A DNA stretch of 18,259 nucleotides from DASVCZ01 sp036381335 (GCA_036381335.1 DASVCZ010000008.1:1-18259); one strand, 5' to 3'. Shown: positions 1-7,465, numbered from the stretch's first letter. Notes: generated by a model not told the origin, from the letters alone. Translations and numbers: made by a program.

Positions 1-824
1 CTTTTGATTATAAGCACGACTGGCTCAATGCTAAGGGTTTTAGCGATATGTTCAGTAGTAAAGAAAACTTTAAGAATGGCCAAGACTCCACTCTGGCCGA
101 AACGCTGGTCAAAGCCGTTAAAGAAACCCACGGCCGAAGTCTGCACATCTTAACCGAGATTTCTTTAGGTCAACAACGCCAACTTAATACGTTGCTGGTG
201 ATTAGCATTTTAGGACTAATTGTTTTCCAGTTGCTGGATCGGAAGGATGAGTCACATTGGACAGGCCAAGCCGTGCTAGCCACCTATCTATTTTTCAGTA
301 TTATTGGTCTGAGCTTTTACGAACACACGGTGTTTGATCATTACATTGCCTACCTTTTCCCGGTTACTTTCCTGCTCTACGGGCTAGCGAGTTATTGGCT
401 GTGGACTAAAGGGTACGTGGGTAAAGTGGCAGCAGTACTCTTTACTTTGGTTTTCGTAGCCTACAACATCCAGCATTACCCACTCAGCAAGCTAGGTTGG
501 ACTATTGCGGACATTAAACGCACCAGCCAGACGATTGCCGACCGAGTTAAGCCAGGTGAGAAGTACGACATCGTCCTGCTCTCAGAGACTAAAGATATTG
601 ATGCCCAAAACTATCGTTACTACCTCCATGCTACCAATACACCGCCGGTTAACATTGGCGAACACGGAGATATCGAGACATTATTTATCATCGACGAAGA
701 AAAAAAAGTGGCTAACGTCACCGACTTACCTATTTATATTATTGTGGTTTTCCCAGATAAAGAGCCGGCTGAAGTGTATAATGTTCCTGGGGGTCCAGAG
801 ATCACTGTCCTCAGAAGAAAATAG
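1..824 (+). CDS. GT-C family membrane glycosyltransferase, C-terminal part (5'-truncated by window edge)
   Basis: The reading frame is open from the left edge (first full codon at 3), so the ATG at 48 is probably internal and the true start lies outside. The visible part has several hydrophobic segments (around LLVISILGLIVFQLL, AVLATYLFFSIIGLSFY, IAYLFPVTFLLYGLASYWLW and KVAAVLFTLVFVAY in the stretch after the ATG). A soluble tail of about 110 residues follows, with no enzyme motif I recognise. This layout, membrane bundle then extracytoplasmic tail, is that of ArnT/PMT-like GT-C transferases, which move a sugar from a polyprenyl-phosphate carrier at the outer membrane face. The catalytic first loop is not in the window, so the family call rests on architecture and on the neighbouring glycosyltransferases. 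Only 4 nt separate it from the next gene, so the two are very likely co-transcribed. Confidence 0.6.
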   Translation, partial: FDYKHDWLNAKGFSDMFSSKENFKNGQDSTLAETLVKAVKETHGRSLHILTEISLGQQRQLNTLLVISILGLIVFQLLDRKDESHWTGQAVLATYLFFSIIGLSFYEHTVFDHYIAYLFPVTFLLYGLASYWLWTKGYVGKVAAVLFTLVFVAYNIQHYPLSKLGWTIADIKRTSQTIADRVKPGEKYDIVLLSETKDIDAQNYRYYLHATNTPPVNIGEHGDIETLFIIDEEKKVANVTDLPIYIIVVFPDKEPAEVYNVPGGPEITVLRRK

Positions 825-828
825 AAGT

Positions 829-1578
829 ATGCAACCTCATTTATCGGTCGTCCTACCATCATATAACGAAATGAAAAACCTGGAGCGAGGAGTACTAGAG
901 GAAGTGCTTAGCTATCTTAAAAAACAAGAATATGATTGGGAATTACTGTTGAGCGACGATGGGTCAACCGATGGCACTCTAATTGAGTTGCAAAAATGTG
1001 CGGCTAAAGAAAAGAATGTCAGAGTCATAGCCAACGAGCATGGCGGTAAAGCCCCGACTGTCAAAAAAGGCATGCTGGCGGCTCAAGGCAAGTGGAGACT
1101 TTTTAGTGACTTTGACCAATCCACTCCCTTAGCCGAGATTGAAAAGTTCTGGCCTCTGACCGAAGACGGTTATGATATTATCATTGGCTCTCGCGAAATT
1201 GCTGGCGCCAAACGTGATAAAGAACCCTGGTACAGACATTTAATGGGTCGCGGTTTCAACTTGCTGGTGCAGACGTTAGCGGTGCCCGGCATTGAAGACA
1301 CCCAGTGCGGGTTTAAACTTTTTTCCGGTCAAGCTACTGAAACCCTTTTTCCCAAGCTGCTAGTCTACGGCTCAGAAAAAAAGCGTCGCGATGCGTTTAC
1401 CGGAGCCTTTGACGTCGAGTTGCTTTTTTTGGCAAATCAGTACGGATACAAGATCAAGGAAGTGCCCATTCACTGGAAACACTTTCACACCGACCGCGTT
1501 AGTCCCATCAAAGATTCCGTCCGCATGCTCTTTGATATTCTCAAAATGAGATGGTACTCAGTGCTGGGAAAATATTAA
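829..1578 (+). CDS. GT2 family glycosyltransferase, dolichyl/polyprenyl-phosphate sugar synthase (ALG5-like)
   Basis: This 249-residue protein starts with the GT-A nucleotide-sugar fold signature LSVVLPSYNE (residues 5-14). The DDGSTDGT motif lies at 43-50, a DxD-type metal motif (D94-F-D96) at 94-96, and DTQCGFKLF at 157-165. The last motif is characteristic of dolichyl-phosphate beta-glucosyltransferase-like enzymes. It probably transfers a hexose from a nucleotide sugar onto a polyprenyl phosphate at the cytoplasmic face, supplying the adjacent GT-C enzymes. No membrane segment is evident, so it would be soluble or peripheral. The frame extends upstream to 505 inside the previous gene, but homology to GT2 begins at the ATG at 829, which follows the preceding stop by 4 nt, so that start is chosen. 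The sugar transferred cannot be read from the sequence. Confidence 0.85.
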   Translation: MQPHLSVVLPSYNEMKNLERGVLEEVLSYLKKQEYDWELLLSDDGSTDGTLIELQKCAAKEKNVRVIANEHGGKAPTVKKGMLAAQGKWRLFSDFDQSTPLAEIEKFWPLTEDGYDIIIGSREIAGAKRDKEPWYRHLMGRGFNLLVQTLAVPGIEDTQCGFKLFSGQATETLFPKLLVYGSEKKRRDAFTGAFDVELLFLANQYGYKIKEVPIHWKHFHTDRVSPIKDSVRMLFDILKMRWYSVLGKY

Positions 1579-1579
1579 C

Positions 1580-2824
1580 ATGTTCTGGCGAAAAGTACTT
1601 TTTCCGTTGCTGGCATACTTTTTATTGTTGAGTGCGTATAGCCTCTTCAGTTACTCCTTAACGGCGCCAAACTTGATTTTAACGAGTTGGCCTCCTTACT
1701 GGAATTTTCAGCTTTATATGTGGCGAACCTTTTTTAACAACAGAGTCTTGCTGAGCCAAGTCTACTTGATGCTTGTAGGGGCAATAGTCTTTTTTTATCT
1801 TTGGTGGGGCACAACCCGACCTGTACTCGTTGATTTTAAAACCCCGCATTGGAAAAAGTGGTTACTTGTCTTACTGCTGGTGACCATTCCCCTCCTGGCC
1901 AGTAACAATGCCTTGTCTTACGACGTCTTTAATTATATTTTTAATGCCAAAATGGTAGCTGTCTATCATGCCAACCCTCATCTGGAGACAGCCACCAATT
2001 ACCTCTACGACGACTGGACTCGCTTCATGCATAATACCCATACGCCCGCTCCCTATGGATATGGCTGGACTCTTCTGTCGCTGCTCCCTTATTCCTTGGG
2101 TGGAGGAAAGTTTTTACTCACCTGGCTCTCGTTTAGGCTCTTTAGTTTGCTGAGCTTGCTCCTCTTGGCCCTGACGTACCTCTACGCTCTTCGAAAAAAG
2201 CTGGCAAATGTGGCCGTTGTCTGGCTGATCTTGCTTAATCCCCTCCTCTTGATTGAAATTATTTCTAATAGCCACAACGACTTGTGGATGATGGTCCCAG
2301 CCGTGTGGAGTTTATTATTGGTCAGCTCTGACGCTCAACCGATTAAGGGATCTAAGTTTTTAACTACCGGCCTGTCTCTCATTTTATTGGCTTTAGCGAC
2401 CTCAATTAAGCTGGCCACTATTACTCTACTTCCTTTGTGGTTGGCCTTAGTAATTTGGGACCTAGGGCCGATTAAGAGAGTTCCGCTGGCCTCAGATCTA
2501 GGTCAGTTTTTGATTCGTGACTGGCCTTTCTGGGCGTCCATCCTCATGTTCATCCCACTTCTCACCCTCCGCTCTCAACAATTTCACCCCTGGTATTTAA
2601 CATGGGTTTTAGTTTGGCTACCATTAATAAAGGTAAGTAAAGCCGCCAAGATCTGGATTCCCGCCATCCTCTTGCTGAGTATCAGCTCATTATTGAGATA
2701 CCTGCCCTACTTATACGCTGGCACTTTTGAAGGGAACGTCCTGTGGCAGCAGAAAATGATTACTTGGATTCCCTTTGGCTTTGGCTTACTCCTATTTAGT
2801 CTTCATCACCGTTTAAACAAATAA
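1580..2824 (+). CDS. Polytopic GT-C mannosyltransferase-like protein (MptB/GT87-like)
   Basis: A 414-residue protein with about ten hydrophobic segments along its whole length. After the second or third membrane segment there is an extracytoplasmic loop reading SNNALSYDVFNYIF (residues 108-121), then KMVAVYHANPH and a PAPYGYGW stretch. An acidic residue in such a loop (D115 here), followed by an NPH/NPY element, is typical of polyprenol-phosphate-mannose-dependent alpha-mannosyltransferases of the MptB/GT87 type. It would act on a lipid-linked or cell-wall glycan outside the membrane. The start codon follows the GT2 stop by one nucleotide, so the three genes form one translationally coupled unit. 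Acceptor and donor are inferred from family resemblance only; a GT39-like role is the alternative. Confidence 0.65.
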   Translation: MFWRKVLFPLLAYFLLLSAYSLFSYSLTAPNLILTSWPPYWNFQLYMWRTFFNNRVLLSQVYLMLVGAIVFFYLWWGTTRPVLVDFKTPHWKKWLLVLLLVTIPLLASNNALSYDVFNYIFNAKMVAVYHANPHLETATNYLYDDWTRFMHNTHTPAPYGYGWTLLSLLPYSLGGGKFLLTWLSFRLFSLLSLLLLALTYLYALRKKLANVAVVWLILLNPLLLIEIISNSHNDLWMMVPAVWSLLLVSSDAQPIKGSKFLTTGLSLILLALATSIKLATITLLPLWLALVIWDLGPIKRVPLASDLGQFLIRDWPFWASILMFIPLLTLRSQQFHPWYLTWVLVWLPLIKVSKAAKIWIPAILLLSISSLLRYLPYLYAGTFEGNVLWQQKMITWIPFGFGLLLFSLHHRLNK

Positions 2825-3008
2825 AAATAATAGAATCGATATTTAGGCCGCCGACTTGATCCTTGGTCAGATTGCTGGCTTGAGTCAGCCTTTGATTGTG
2901 TCTTTTAGTGAGTGATCTCCCTCGAAAAGCACTTTTTCTGGTATCCAGATGATGAATATCGAACTCTAGTTTTTCGTCGTCAGCAAATGGTGGTTGTTTT
3001 TCACTCAT
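2796..3008 (-). CDS. Possible small hypothetical protein, 70 residues
   Basis: This open frame fills most of the 234-bp gap between two + strand glycosyltransferase genes and overlaps the end of the upstream one by 29 bp tail to tail. The product is hydrophilic and charged in its first half and ends in IIFICLNGDED; I recognise no motif. No Shine-Dalgarno site precedes the ATG. A TAAAAT element sits 3 nt upstream of the start codon, which is too close for a standard promoter. It may be a chance open frame in a true intergenic region. It is listed because nothing else explains the gap. Confidence 0.25.
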   Translation of the reverse strand: MSEKQPPFADDEKLEFDIHHLDTRKSAFRGRSLTKRHNQRLTQASNLTKDQVGGLNIDSIIFICLNGDED

Positions 3009-3046
3009 GCGATTTTACAAGATAGCCTATGGCCTAGTTAATAGGT

Positions 3047-3052
3047 TAGAAT
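3047..3052 (+). promoter_or_regulatory. Putative -10 element of a leaderless promoter for the GT39 gene
   Basis: TAGAAT (5 of 6 to the consensus) lies exactly 6 nt before the ATG at 3059, so transcription would begin at or next to the A of the start codon. There is no Shine-Dalgarno site and no convincing -35 hexamer. The same 6-nt spacing recurs before the genes starting at 7017, 14854 and probably 6051. Confidence 0.45.
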
Positions 3053-3058
3053 AGAGTC

Positions 3059-4615
3059 ATGAAGAGTGCTAGACAACACTACTATGTACTTGCCGCCGGA
3101 GTGATTATTCTCTACTTAGTTACTCACTTATTCCGCCTGACTGCCTTGCCCGTTTTTGCCGATGAGGCTATTTATATTAGGTGGGCTCAGTTGATTATTG
3201 ACGACTGGCAACGCTACGCTTTTTTTCCTTTAAATGATGGCAAAACACCTTTACTGATGTGGTTGATGGTCCCTTTTCAGTTTTTATTCAGTGATCAACT
3301 ATTTGCCGGCCGATTCTTAGCAGTTTTGATTGGCTTTTTCCAAGTACTGACAAATGGCTATCTTACGCTTCAGTTTGGCGGCCGCAAGAAAACCGCTCTC
3401 TTAAGTATGTTACTCACCAGCGTCTTGCCGTTTTGGTACTTTCACCACCGGATGGCGCTGATCGACGGCTTGTTAACGTTATGGCTGAGCTTGTCATTAG
3501 TGTTCATCCTTAAGCTCGTTAAAACTACGCTCTTCAGCCGGGCTACCATCGTTTACTTGATCGGTTTAGGCGCTAGTTTTGGTCTAGCTCTGTGGACCAA
3601 ACTACCCGCCGTCTTAGCTCTTCCCCCTTTGCTCGTTTTTTCACTCTGGCCTACCTATCAAAACATATCCACCTTATTCAAAAAAGCTCTAGTCATTGGC
3701 AGTGGCCTTTTCTTAGGCCTGTGTTTCTTTGCATTGATGAAACTTCACCCTGCCTTTGGTCAGCTATTCAGCCGAGGCAGTGATTTTCTTTACCCGTGGC
3801 CAGAAGTACTCTTTGCTGGCTTATGGCAAAAAACGTTAATTAATATTCCTACCTACCTCACCTATTTTGGACACTACTTAACCTGGCCTTTTGGCCTAGG
3901 TATCCTAGCCGGTCTATTTGCTCCTCGTCATAAGCGTAGCATTCACCTTTTGTTTTGGTCTGGTATTCTTTTCCTTGCCCCCATGGTTATGCTAGGGCGA
4001 GTCGTCTATCCACGGTATCTTTTTCCAGCTAGTTTATTTTTTACTCTAGCGGGGACTCTCAGCATTGAGGCCTATGTGGATAGTTATGTGACTCAGGCTA
4101 GAACCCTGCCTCAAAAAGTCGTAGTTAGCATCGTGATTGTGCTTTTATTGGCCAATACCTTGGCTGCATCGTTTACCTTTATCGGTCACCAATTATTTTC
4201 TCCTGATACGACTCCCTTTGTGGCCGCCGATAAAGTCCAGTACTTGCATGAGTGGTCATCCGGCCACGGCTTAAAGGAAGCAGCTGAATTAATTGCGCAA
4301 GCTGCTCAGACCAAGAAAATTGCCGTGGGCACTGAAGGGTACTTTGGAACTTTACCCGACGGCCTGACCATGTATTTTCACCGCCGTAATGTTGAGAATA
4401 TTTATATTGAAGGAATTGGATACCCAGTAGATGAGATTCCTACCACTTTTGCTGACCGGGCTCAGGACTACGATCAGACCTGGATCATTGTTAATTCTCA
4501 CCGCATGAAAATAGAATTACCTCCTGAAAAATTAATTGCCGAATATTGCCGACCCGATGACGCTCCCTGTCTCCAAGTGTGGGATGCCACCGCTTTAATT
4601 ACTCCCTCCAACTAA
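3059..4615 (+). CDS. GT39/ArnT-like membrane glycosyltransferase
   Basis: A complete 518-residue polytopic protein. A first membrane helix (about residues 8-26) is followed by an external loop with FADEA (33-37). Its D35-E36 pair is the usual catalytic/metal acidic motif of PMT/ArnT-type GT-C enzymes. A second conserved element, NDGKTPLLMWL, lies at 59-69, matching the 'G-x-P-P-L' loop of that family. Some eight to ten further hydrophobic segments follow to about residue 380, then a soluble tail of about 130 residues. Such enzymes take a sugar from an undecaprenyl-phosphate carrier and place it on lipid, glycan or protein outside the cell. The gene is separated from the upstream glycosyltransferases by 234 bp and seems to have its own promoter. 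The acceptor is unknown. Confidence 0.8.
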   Translation: MKSARQHYYVLAAGVIILYLVTHLFRLTALPVFADEAIYIRWAQLIIDDWQRYAFFPLNDGKTPLLMWLMVPFQFLFSDQLFAGRFLAVLIGFFQVLTNGYLTLQFGGRKKTALLSMLLTSVLPFWYFHHRMALIDGLLTLWLSLSLVFILKLVKTTLFSRATIVYLIGLGASFGLALWTKLPAVLALPPLLVFSLWPTYQNISTLFKKALVIGSGLFLGLCFFALMKLHPAFGQLFSRGSDFLYPWPEVLFAGLWQKTLINIPTYLTYFGHYLTWPFGLGILAGLFAPRHKRSIHLLFWSGILFLAPMVMLGRVVYPRYLFPASLFFTLAGTLSIEAYVDSYVTQARTLPQKVVVSIVIVLLLANTLAASFTFIGHQLFSPDTTPFVAADKVQYLHEWSSGHGLKEAAELIAQAAQTKKIAVGTEGYFGTLPDGLTMYFHRRNVENIYIEGIGYPVDEIPTTFADRAQDYDQTWIIVNSHRMKIELPPEKLIAEYCRPDDAPCLQVWDATALITPSN

Positions 4616-4654
4616 TACACATTAGATTTGCATAGGTTTTGCTTGCTTATTGTC

Positions 4655-4675
4655 TATAATAGTTGATCGTATCAA
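4655..4675 (+). promoter_or_regulatory. Promoter -10 and downstream inverted repeat for the histidine kinase gene
   Basis: A perfect TATAAT lies at 4655-4660. No good -35 hexamer is seen at 16-18 bp. Immediately after it comes TTGAT-CGT-ATCAA (4663-4675), an inverted repeat with 5-bp arms across the expected transcription start. This could be a small operator. The implied 5' leader before the ATG at 4684 is only about 15-18 nt and lacks a Shine-Dalgarno site. Confidence 0.5.
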
Positions 4676-4683
4676 TCTAAACC

Positions 4684-5388
4684 ATGAATTTTGTCCAAGA
4701 AACACTACACTACATTAGCATAGGGTATCGTCTAGTAATTCATACGCTCTTCGTTTCCACAACGGATGTCTTTGAAATCCACGCCAGTGGTCTTTTTTTG
4801 CGGCACTCTGTCAGAACACCGTTGACCACGATCATGCTTAATCTTGAAAGTGACTTAGGGTCAAAAGCTAAAAAAACGACCTATGCTGAGCGGGCTCTAG
4901 CCGCCACTCGCTATGTATCTCAATTGCTCTATCCAGAAGAAAATAATACCTTTGAGCTACTGTCCAAGCTGAAACAAATTACTGAGTTCATGACTGATCC
5001 CCAAGCCAAAAAATACGTCTACCTCATTTCCAAATTAGATAAAAAGGTAACCTTAGCTGGTAAAGCTATTTTATTACAGGAAGCAATCAGTTGCCTTGTT
5101 ACCAATGGCTTTGAAGCTTACAATCCAACTGCCGACAAAATAGTCGTCATCAGTGTCTGGTTGGAAAATAACAAACTCTACCTCACCATTGCCGATTTCG
5201 GTAATGGCATGACCTGGCTGACCAAAAAACTATCTACCACTAAAGGTTTTAGTATCAAGGAAAGCAATTCTGGGTATGGATTGTGGTTTGTGGAAAAGAT
5301 TATTGAAGAAAAATTTAATGGTAAAGTTATTATCGGCAGCCAGTCTGAAGTGGGAACCTCGATCAAAATTGAGCTGCCCTTAGTCTAA
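4684..5388 (+). CDS. Soluble sensor-less histidine kinase
   Basis: A 234-residue protein with a HisKA-like dimerisation helix carrying FLRHSVRTPLTTI (residues 38-50), phospho-acceptor candidate H41. A HATPase_c domain follows: N box QEAISCLVTNGFEAY (132-146, N141), G1 box DFGNGM (171-176) and G2 box SGYGLWFVEKI (196-206). The usual HisKA pattern is H-E/D-x-R-T-P-L. Here the residue after His is Ser42, so the acidic residue thought to assist phosphotransfer is missing. There is no clear transmembrane segment, PAS or HAMP domain. The roughly 35 residues before the H box are the only possible input region, so the signal must come from the cytoplasm or a partner. It converges on the response-regulator gene, overlapping it by 9 bp, and that regulator is the natural partner. 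Confidence 0.85.
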   Translation: MNFVQETLHYISIGYRLVIHTLFVSTTDVFEIHASGLFLRHSVRTPLTTIMLNLESDLGSKAKKTTYAERALAATRYVSQLLYPEENNTFELLSKLKQITEFMTDPQAKKYVYLISKLDKKVTLAGKAILLQEAISCLVTNGFEAYNPTADKIVVISVWLENNKLYLTIADFGNGMTWLTKKLSTTKGFSIKESNSGYGLWFVEKIIEEKFNGKVIIGSQSEVGTSIKIELPLV

Positions 5389-6051
5389 TTGTAAACGATA
5401 GCCATATCCTCGGACAGTTTCCAAGCGATCTCTTTCTTTACCTAAAATTGATCTCAAGCGCTTAATATAGGTATCGACTGATTTATTAGTGGGTTGAGTT
5501 TCATTGGTTGGCCACGCCCACCGCGCAATCTGGGTCCGAGACAGGACTTGATTAGCGTGCACACAAAAACACATAAAGACTGCTGATTCTCGTTTCCGAA
5601 GGAAATGGTATTCACCACTTTTATAGAGGTGTCCTTGTTGAGGGTAAAATGTATGGTGTCCGATTTTTATTTCTTCCTTTTTAAAGGTTTTGGTCCGAGC
5701 ATTGAGTTTTTCTAACCGCAACATTAATTCTGTTAACGAAAAGGGCTTAGCTAAATACTCATCAGCCCCTGCTTGCAGACCCTCAATCCGGTGGACGACA
5801 TGACCTTTTTGGCTAAGAACAATCATTTTGGTCTGGTATGAGCGCTCATGGATGTACTTGATCACTTCTAGGCCGTCTCCATCTTCTAAATGACGATCCA
5901 AGATTAAGATATCAAATGATCTTTTCTTAAGTTGAAACCAGGCCTCGTGGAGAGTACTGACCCACTCGACAGAGTAGGTGGCAGTGTGAAGAAGGTCCAC
6001 CAAGGAGCGGGCGAGCAAGCTATCGTCTTCCAGGAGTAATATTTTAGGCAC
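5380..6051 (-). CDS. OmpR/PhoB-family response regulator
   Basis: A 223-residue two-domain transcription factor. The receiver domain (1-115) shows the acidic pocket E8-D9-D10, phospho-acceptor D52 in LILDRHLEDGDG, the S80 switch residue and K102 in LAKPF. The C-terminal winged-helix domain (about 125-223) ends in the typical DTYIKRLRSILG and RGYGYRL segments. It is expected to bind tandem DNA half-sites as a phosphorylated dimer. The start codon is GTG; no in-frame ATG lies just upstream. A -10-like element precedes it by 6 nt and two copies of a 9-bp repeat sit there, suggesting autoregulation. The overlap with the kinase 3' end puts the pair in convergent rather than operon order. Confidence 0.93.
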   Translation of the reverse strand: MPKILLLEDDSLLARSLVDLLHTATYSVEWVSTLHEAWFQLKKRSFDILILDRHLEDGDGLEVIKYIHERSYQTKMIVLSQKGHVVHRIEGLQAGADEYLAKPFSLTELMLRLEKLNARTKTFKKEEIKIGHHTFYPQQGHLYKSGEYHFLRKRESAVFMCFCVHANQVLSRTQIARWAWPTNETQPTNKSVDTYIKRLRSILGKERDRLETVRGYGYRLQLD

Positions 6052-6073
6052 GATGATATAGTACGATATAGTA
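6052..6073 (-). promoter_or_regulatory. Tandem direct repeats at the response-regulator promoter
   Basis: On the + strand GATATAGTA occurs at 6055-6063 and again at 6065-6073, a 10-bp period, one helical turn. Read on the minus strand this gives two TACTATATC elements; the TACTAT nearest the gene ends 6 nt before the GTG start and could serve as a -10. OmpR/PhoB-type regulators bind direct repeats of this spacing, so an autoregulatory site overlapping the promoter is a reasonable reading. Binding is inferred only. Confidence 0.45.
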
Positions 6074-6108
6074 ACGGGTTGACAATGTGTGGGAGGTGTG
6101 TAGAGGGG

Positions 6109-7017
6109 TTAAATTTTGAGATCGCGTATTAATTCAGCATTTCTGACATACTCATCTTTAAAGTAATCCTCATCTTCTAAAAACCAGACCAGAGAAATAA
6201 CAGCGCAAGCTAACGCCCAACCTCTAACTCGCTCTTTATCAAAGCCTAGTTCTTCTGAAGACTGAATAATTCTATTAGTTTCAAGTGCTTTCAGATCACT
6301 CCCTTCGGGAAAGTCGTAATATGGATTTCTCAGATATGCTCCCAGTTCAAACTCTCTCTCTCCTATAACGCCTTTGGGGTCGATTACAAGCCAGCCTCGC
6401 TCTGAAGAAAGAATATTATCACTGTGTAAATCTCCATGTAACACTACTTGTTCTTTTTTATCCTGTAAAAACTCTCTAAAGATTCCCTCTCCTAGATCAA
6501 AGATATTTTTGGGAATTGGACCTGAACTATCAGGATATCTACTTTTATATCGGTCAAAAGCTTTTGCCCAGTCAGCTACTGAGGGAAAAAGTGTGGCCGA
6601 ACTCTCCGAGACAGGTCGATGGAGTTTACGAAGTACTTGTGAGGCATAGTGAATTTGATCATTATCAGGTGTGATTTCTCGTAATCGCTTACCAGGTAAA
6701 GCTCTCTCTAATAAAACAGCTCCTCCAACTAGATCTTCTCTTATAATGCGAATAACCACCTCTTTATCAAAGGTTTTAAGGGCTTCGATTTCGGTTATAA
6801 ATTCATTATTCTCAGGAAAACTAATCTTTAGAACCACATTTTTATTATCTGAAGTTATAGCTGGGCAGACATAGTTGTAGGAGAGTGGAAAAGGGTCTTG
6901 AGTCTTAATGTCCCACTCTAGCTCATATTTTTTGATGATTTCTGGAAGAGCTCTAAACCATTCTTTACCTGTTCTACCTAAGAGGGCAATTATCTTTTTC
7001 TTAAAATCCTCATTCAT
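6109..7017 (-). CDS. APH(6)/hydroxyurea-kinase-like small-molecule phosphotransferase
   Basis: A 302-residue protein kinase-like-fold enzyme. The N-lobe has VVLKIS (K64, ATP lysine candidate), a downstream glutamate (E76 or E78) and GGAVLLERALPGKRL (98-112). The C-lobe has the catalytic loop HGDLHSDNIL (194-203; D196 and N201) and the metal-binding WLVIDPKGVIGE (209-220; D213). The combination of GAVLLER.LPG and IDPKGVIGE followed by YLRNP is that of the streptomycin 6-phosphotransferase / hydroxyurea kinase family (Pfam APH_6_hur) rather than APH(3'). The real substrate is not readable; chromosomal members are not necessarily resistance enzymes. Codon use looks AT-richer than in the housekeeping block (many AGA and ATA), and the gene lies directly behind a tRNA gene, so acquisition by transfer is possible. 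A -10 hexamer lies 6 nt before the ATG. Confidence 0.85.
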   Translation of the reverse strand: MNEDFKKKIIALLGRTGKEWFRALPEIIKKYELEWDIKTQDPFPLSYNYVCPAITSDNKNVVLKISFPENNEFITEIEALKTFDKEVVIRIIREDLVGGAVLLERALPGKRLREITPDNDQIHYASQVLRKLHRPVSESSATLFPSVADWAKAFDRYKSRYPDSSGPIPKNIFDLGEGIFREFLQDKKEQVVLHGDLHSDNILSSERGWLVIDPKGVIGEREFELGAYLRNPYYDFPEGSDLKALETNRIIQSSEELGFDKERVRGWALACAVISLVWFLEDEDYFKDEYVRNAELIRDLKI

Positions 7018-7023
7018 GAAGTA

Positions 7024-7032
7024 AGTATAACA
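7024..7032 (-). promoter_or_regulatory. Extended -10 element, leaderless start of the phosphotransferase gene
   Basis: On the minus strand TGTTATACT gives an extended -10 (TG-n-TATACT), with the hexamer at 7029-7024. Exactly 6 nt separate it from the ATG at 7017, leaving no room for a ribosome binding site. The element begins only 7 nt after the end of the tRNA gene, so read-through from the tRNA promoter is also possible. Confidence 0.5.
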
Positions 7033-7039
7033 GAGAAGG

Positions 7040-7110
7040 ATGCCCTGCTTGGATTCGAACCAAGAATAACGGAGTCAGAATCCGTTGTGATGCCATTTCA
7101 CTACAGGGCA
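7040..7110 (-). tRNA. trnQ: tRNA-Gln (anticodon CTG)
   Basis: The full cloverleaf can be drawn on the minus strand. The acceptor stem TGCCCTG/CAGGGCA has 7 perfect pairs. The D arm is GTGA-AATGGCA-TCAC with the loop GG. The anticodon arm is ACGGA-TTCTGAC-TCCGT, so the anticodon is CTG, reading CAG. The variable region has 4 nt, and the T arm is CTTGG-TTCGAAT-CCAAG. The total is 70 nt plus a discriminator T. U1-A72 as first pair is usual for glutamine tRNAs. The 3' CCA is not encoded and must be added enzymatically. Confidence 0.95.
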
Positions 7111-7123
7111 ACAGAAGAGTTAT

Positions 7124-7152
7124 ATTGTAACGCAAAGTGGAAACACTGTCGA
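7124..7152 (-). promoter_or_regulatory. Promoter of the tRNA-Gln gene
   Basis: On the minus strand TCGACA (7152-7147) and TACAAT (7129-7124) are separated by exactly 17 bp, 5/6 matches to each sigma-70 consensus hexamer. The -10 ends 13 nt before the tRNA 5' end, suitable for a very short precursor leader. The promoter lies directly after the stop codon of the upstream small gene. Confidence 0.65.
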
Positions 7153-7458
7153 TTAGTCGAGGTTTGACCTCACCCCAACCATCTCAATGTGAGAAAAATC
7201 TTTCTTGACTTCTTCCCAGAATTTATCAGAAACCTTATGTGAGTACAAAGCAAACTGACCACGTTCCATACTGCTACACAAGCGCCTCTCGGCGTCACGT
7301 AAGATATCCATTAGCTCTTGTCCCATGGCATGAAATTGTTGGCTAAAGGCTTTGCGGTCAGCTTTGTAACCCTCATGAATCGGTTTAAACTGGTCAAATA
7401 ATGCTTGATGTTCGCTTTTAATTTTCTGGTAAATCTCTTTATACTTGGTTTTCGCCAT
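7153..7458 (-). CDS. Small helical hypothetical protein, 101 residues
   Basis: I do not recognise a named family. From the ATG at 7458 the product begins MAKTKYKEIYQKIK and is strongly helical and charged through the middle (about 10-60). It ends with a W-containing segment, KFWEEVKKDFSHIEMVGVR. Its flavour is that of small conserved CPR proteins of unknown function. An upstream in-frame start at 7494 would add 12 residues (with two cysteines) that look non-coding. The 7458 start is preferred because a -35/-10 pair sits right before it. The -10 (TAGGAT) also contains AGGA, which could serve as a weak ribosome site. It runs divergently from the 7583 gene. Confidence 0.6.
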   Translation of the reverse strand: MAKTKYKEIYQKIKSEHQALFDQFKPIHEGYKADRKAFSQQFHAMGQELMDILRDAERRLCSSMERGQFALYSHKVSDKFWEEVKKDFSHIEMVGVRSNLD

Positions 7459-7465
7459 ACTCTTG

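Noticed and set aside
505..828. N-terminal extension of the GT2 gene back to an ATG at 505
   Set aside because: The extra residues are an out-of-frame reading of the upstream glycosyltransferase and do not resemble GT2 proteins, whose fold begins right after the ATG at 829.
7041..7061. Possible att site: a duplicated tRNA-Gln 3' end marking an integrated element
   Set aside because: No second copy of the tRNA 3' sequence was found in the window and no integrase gene is present.
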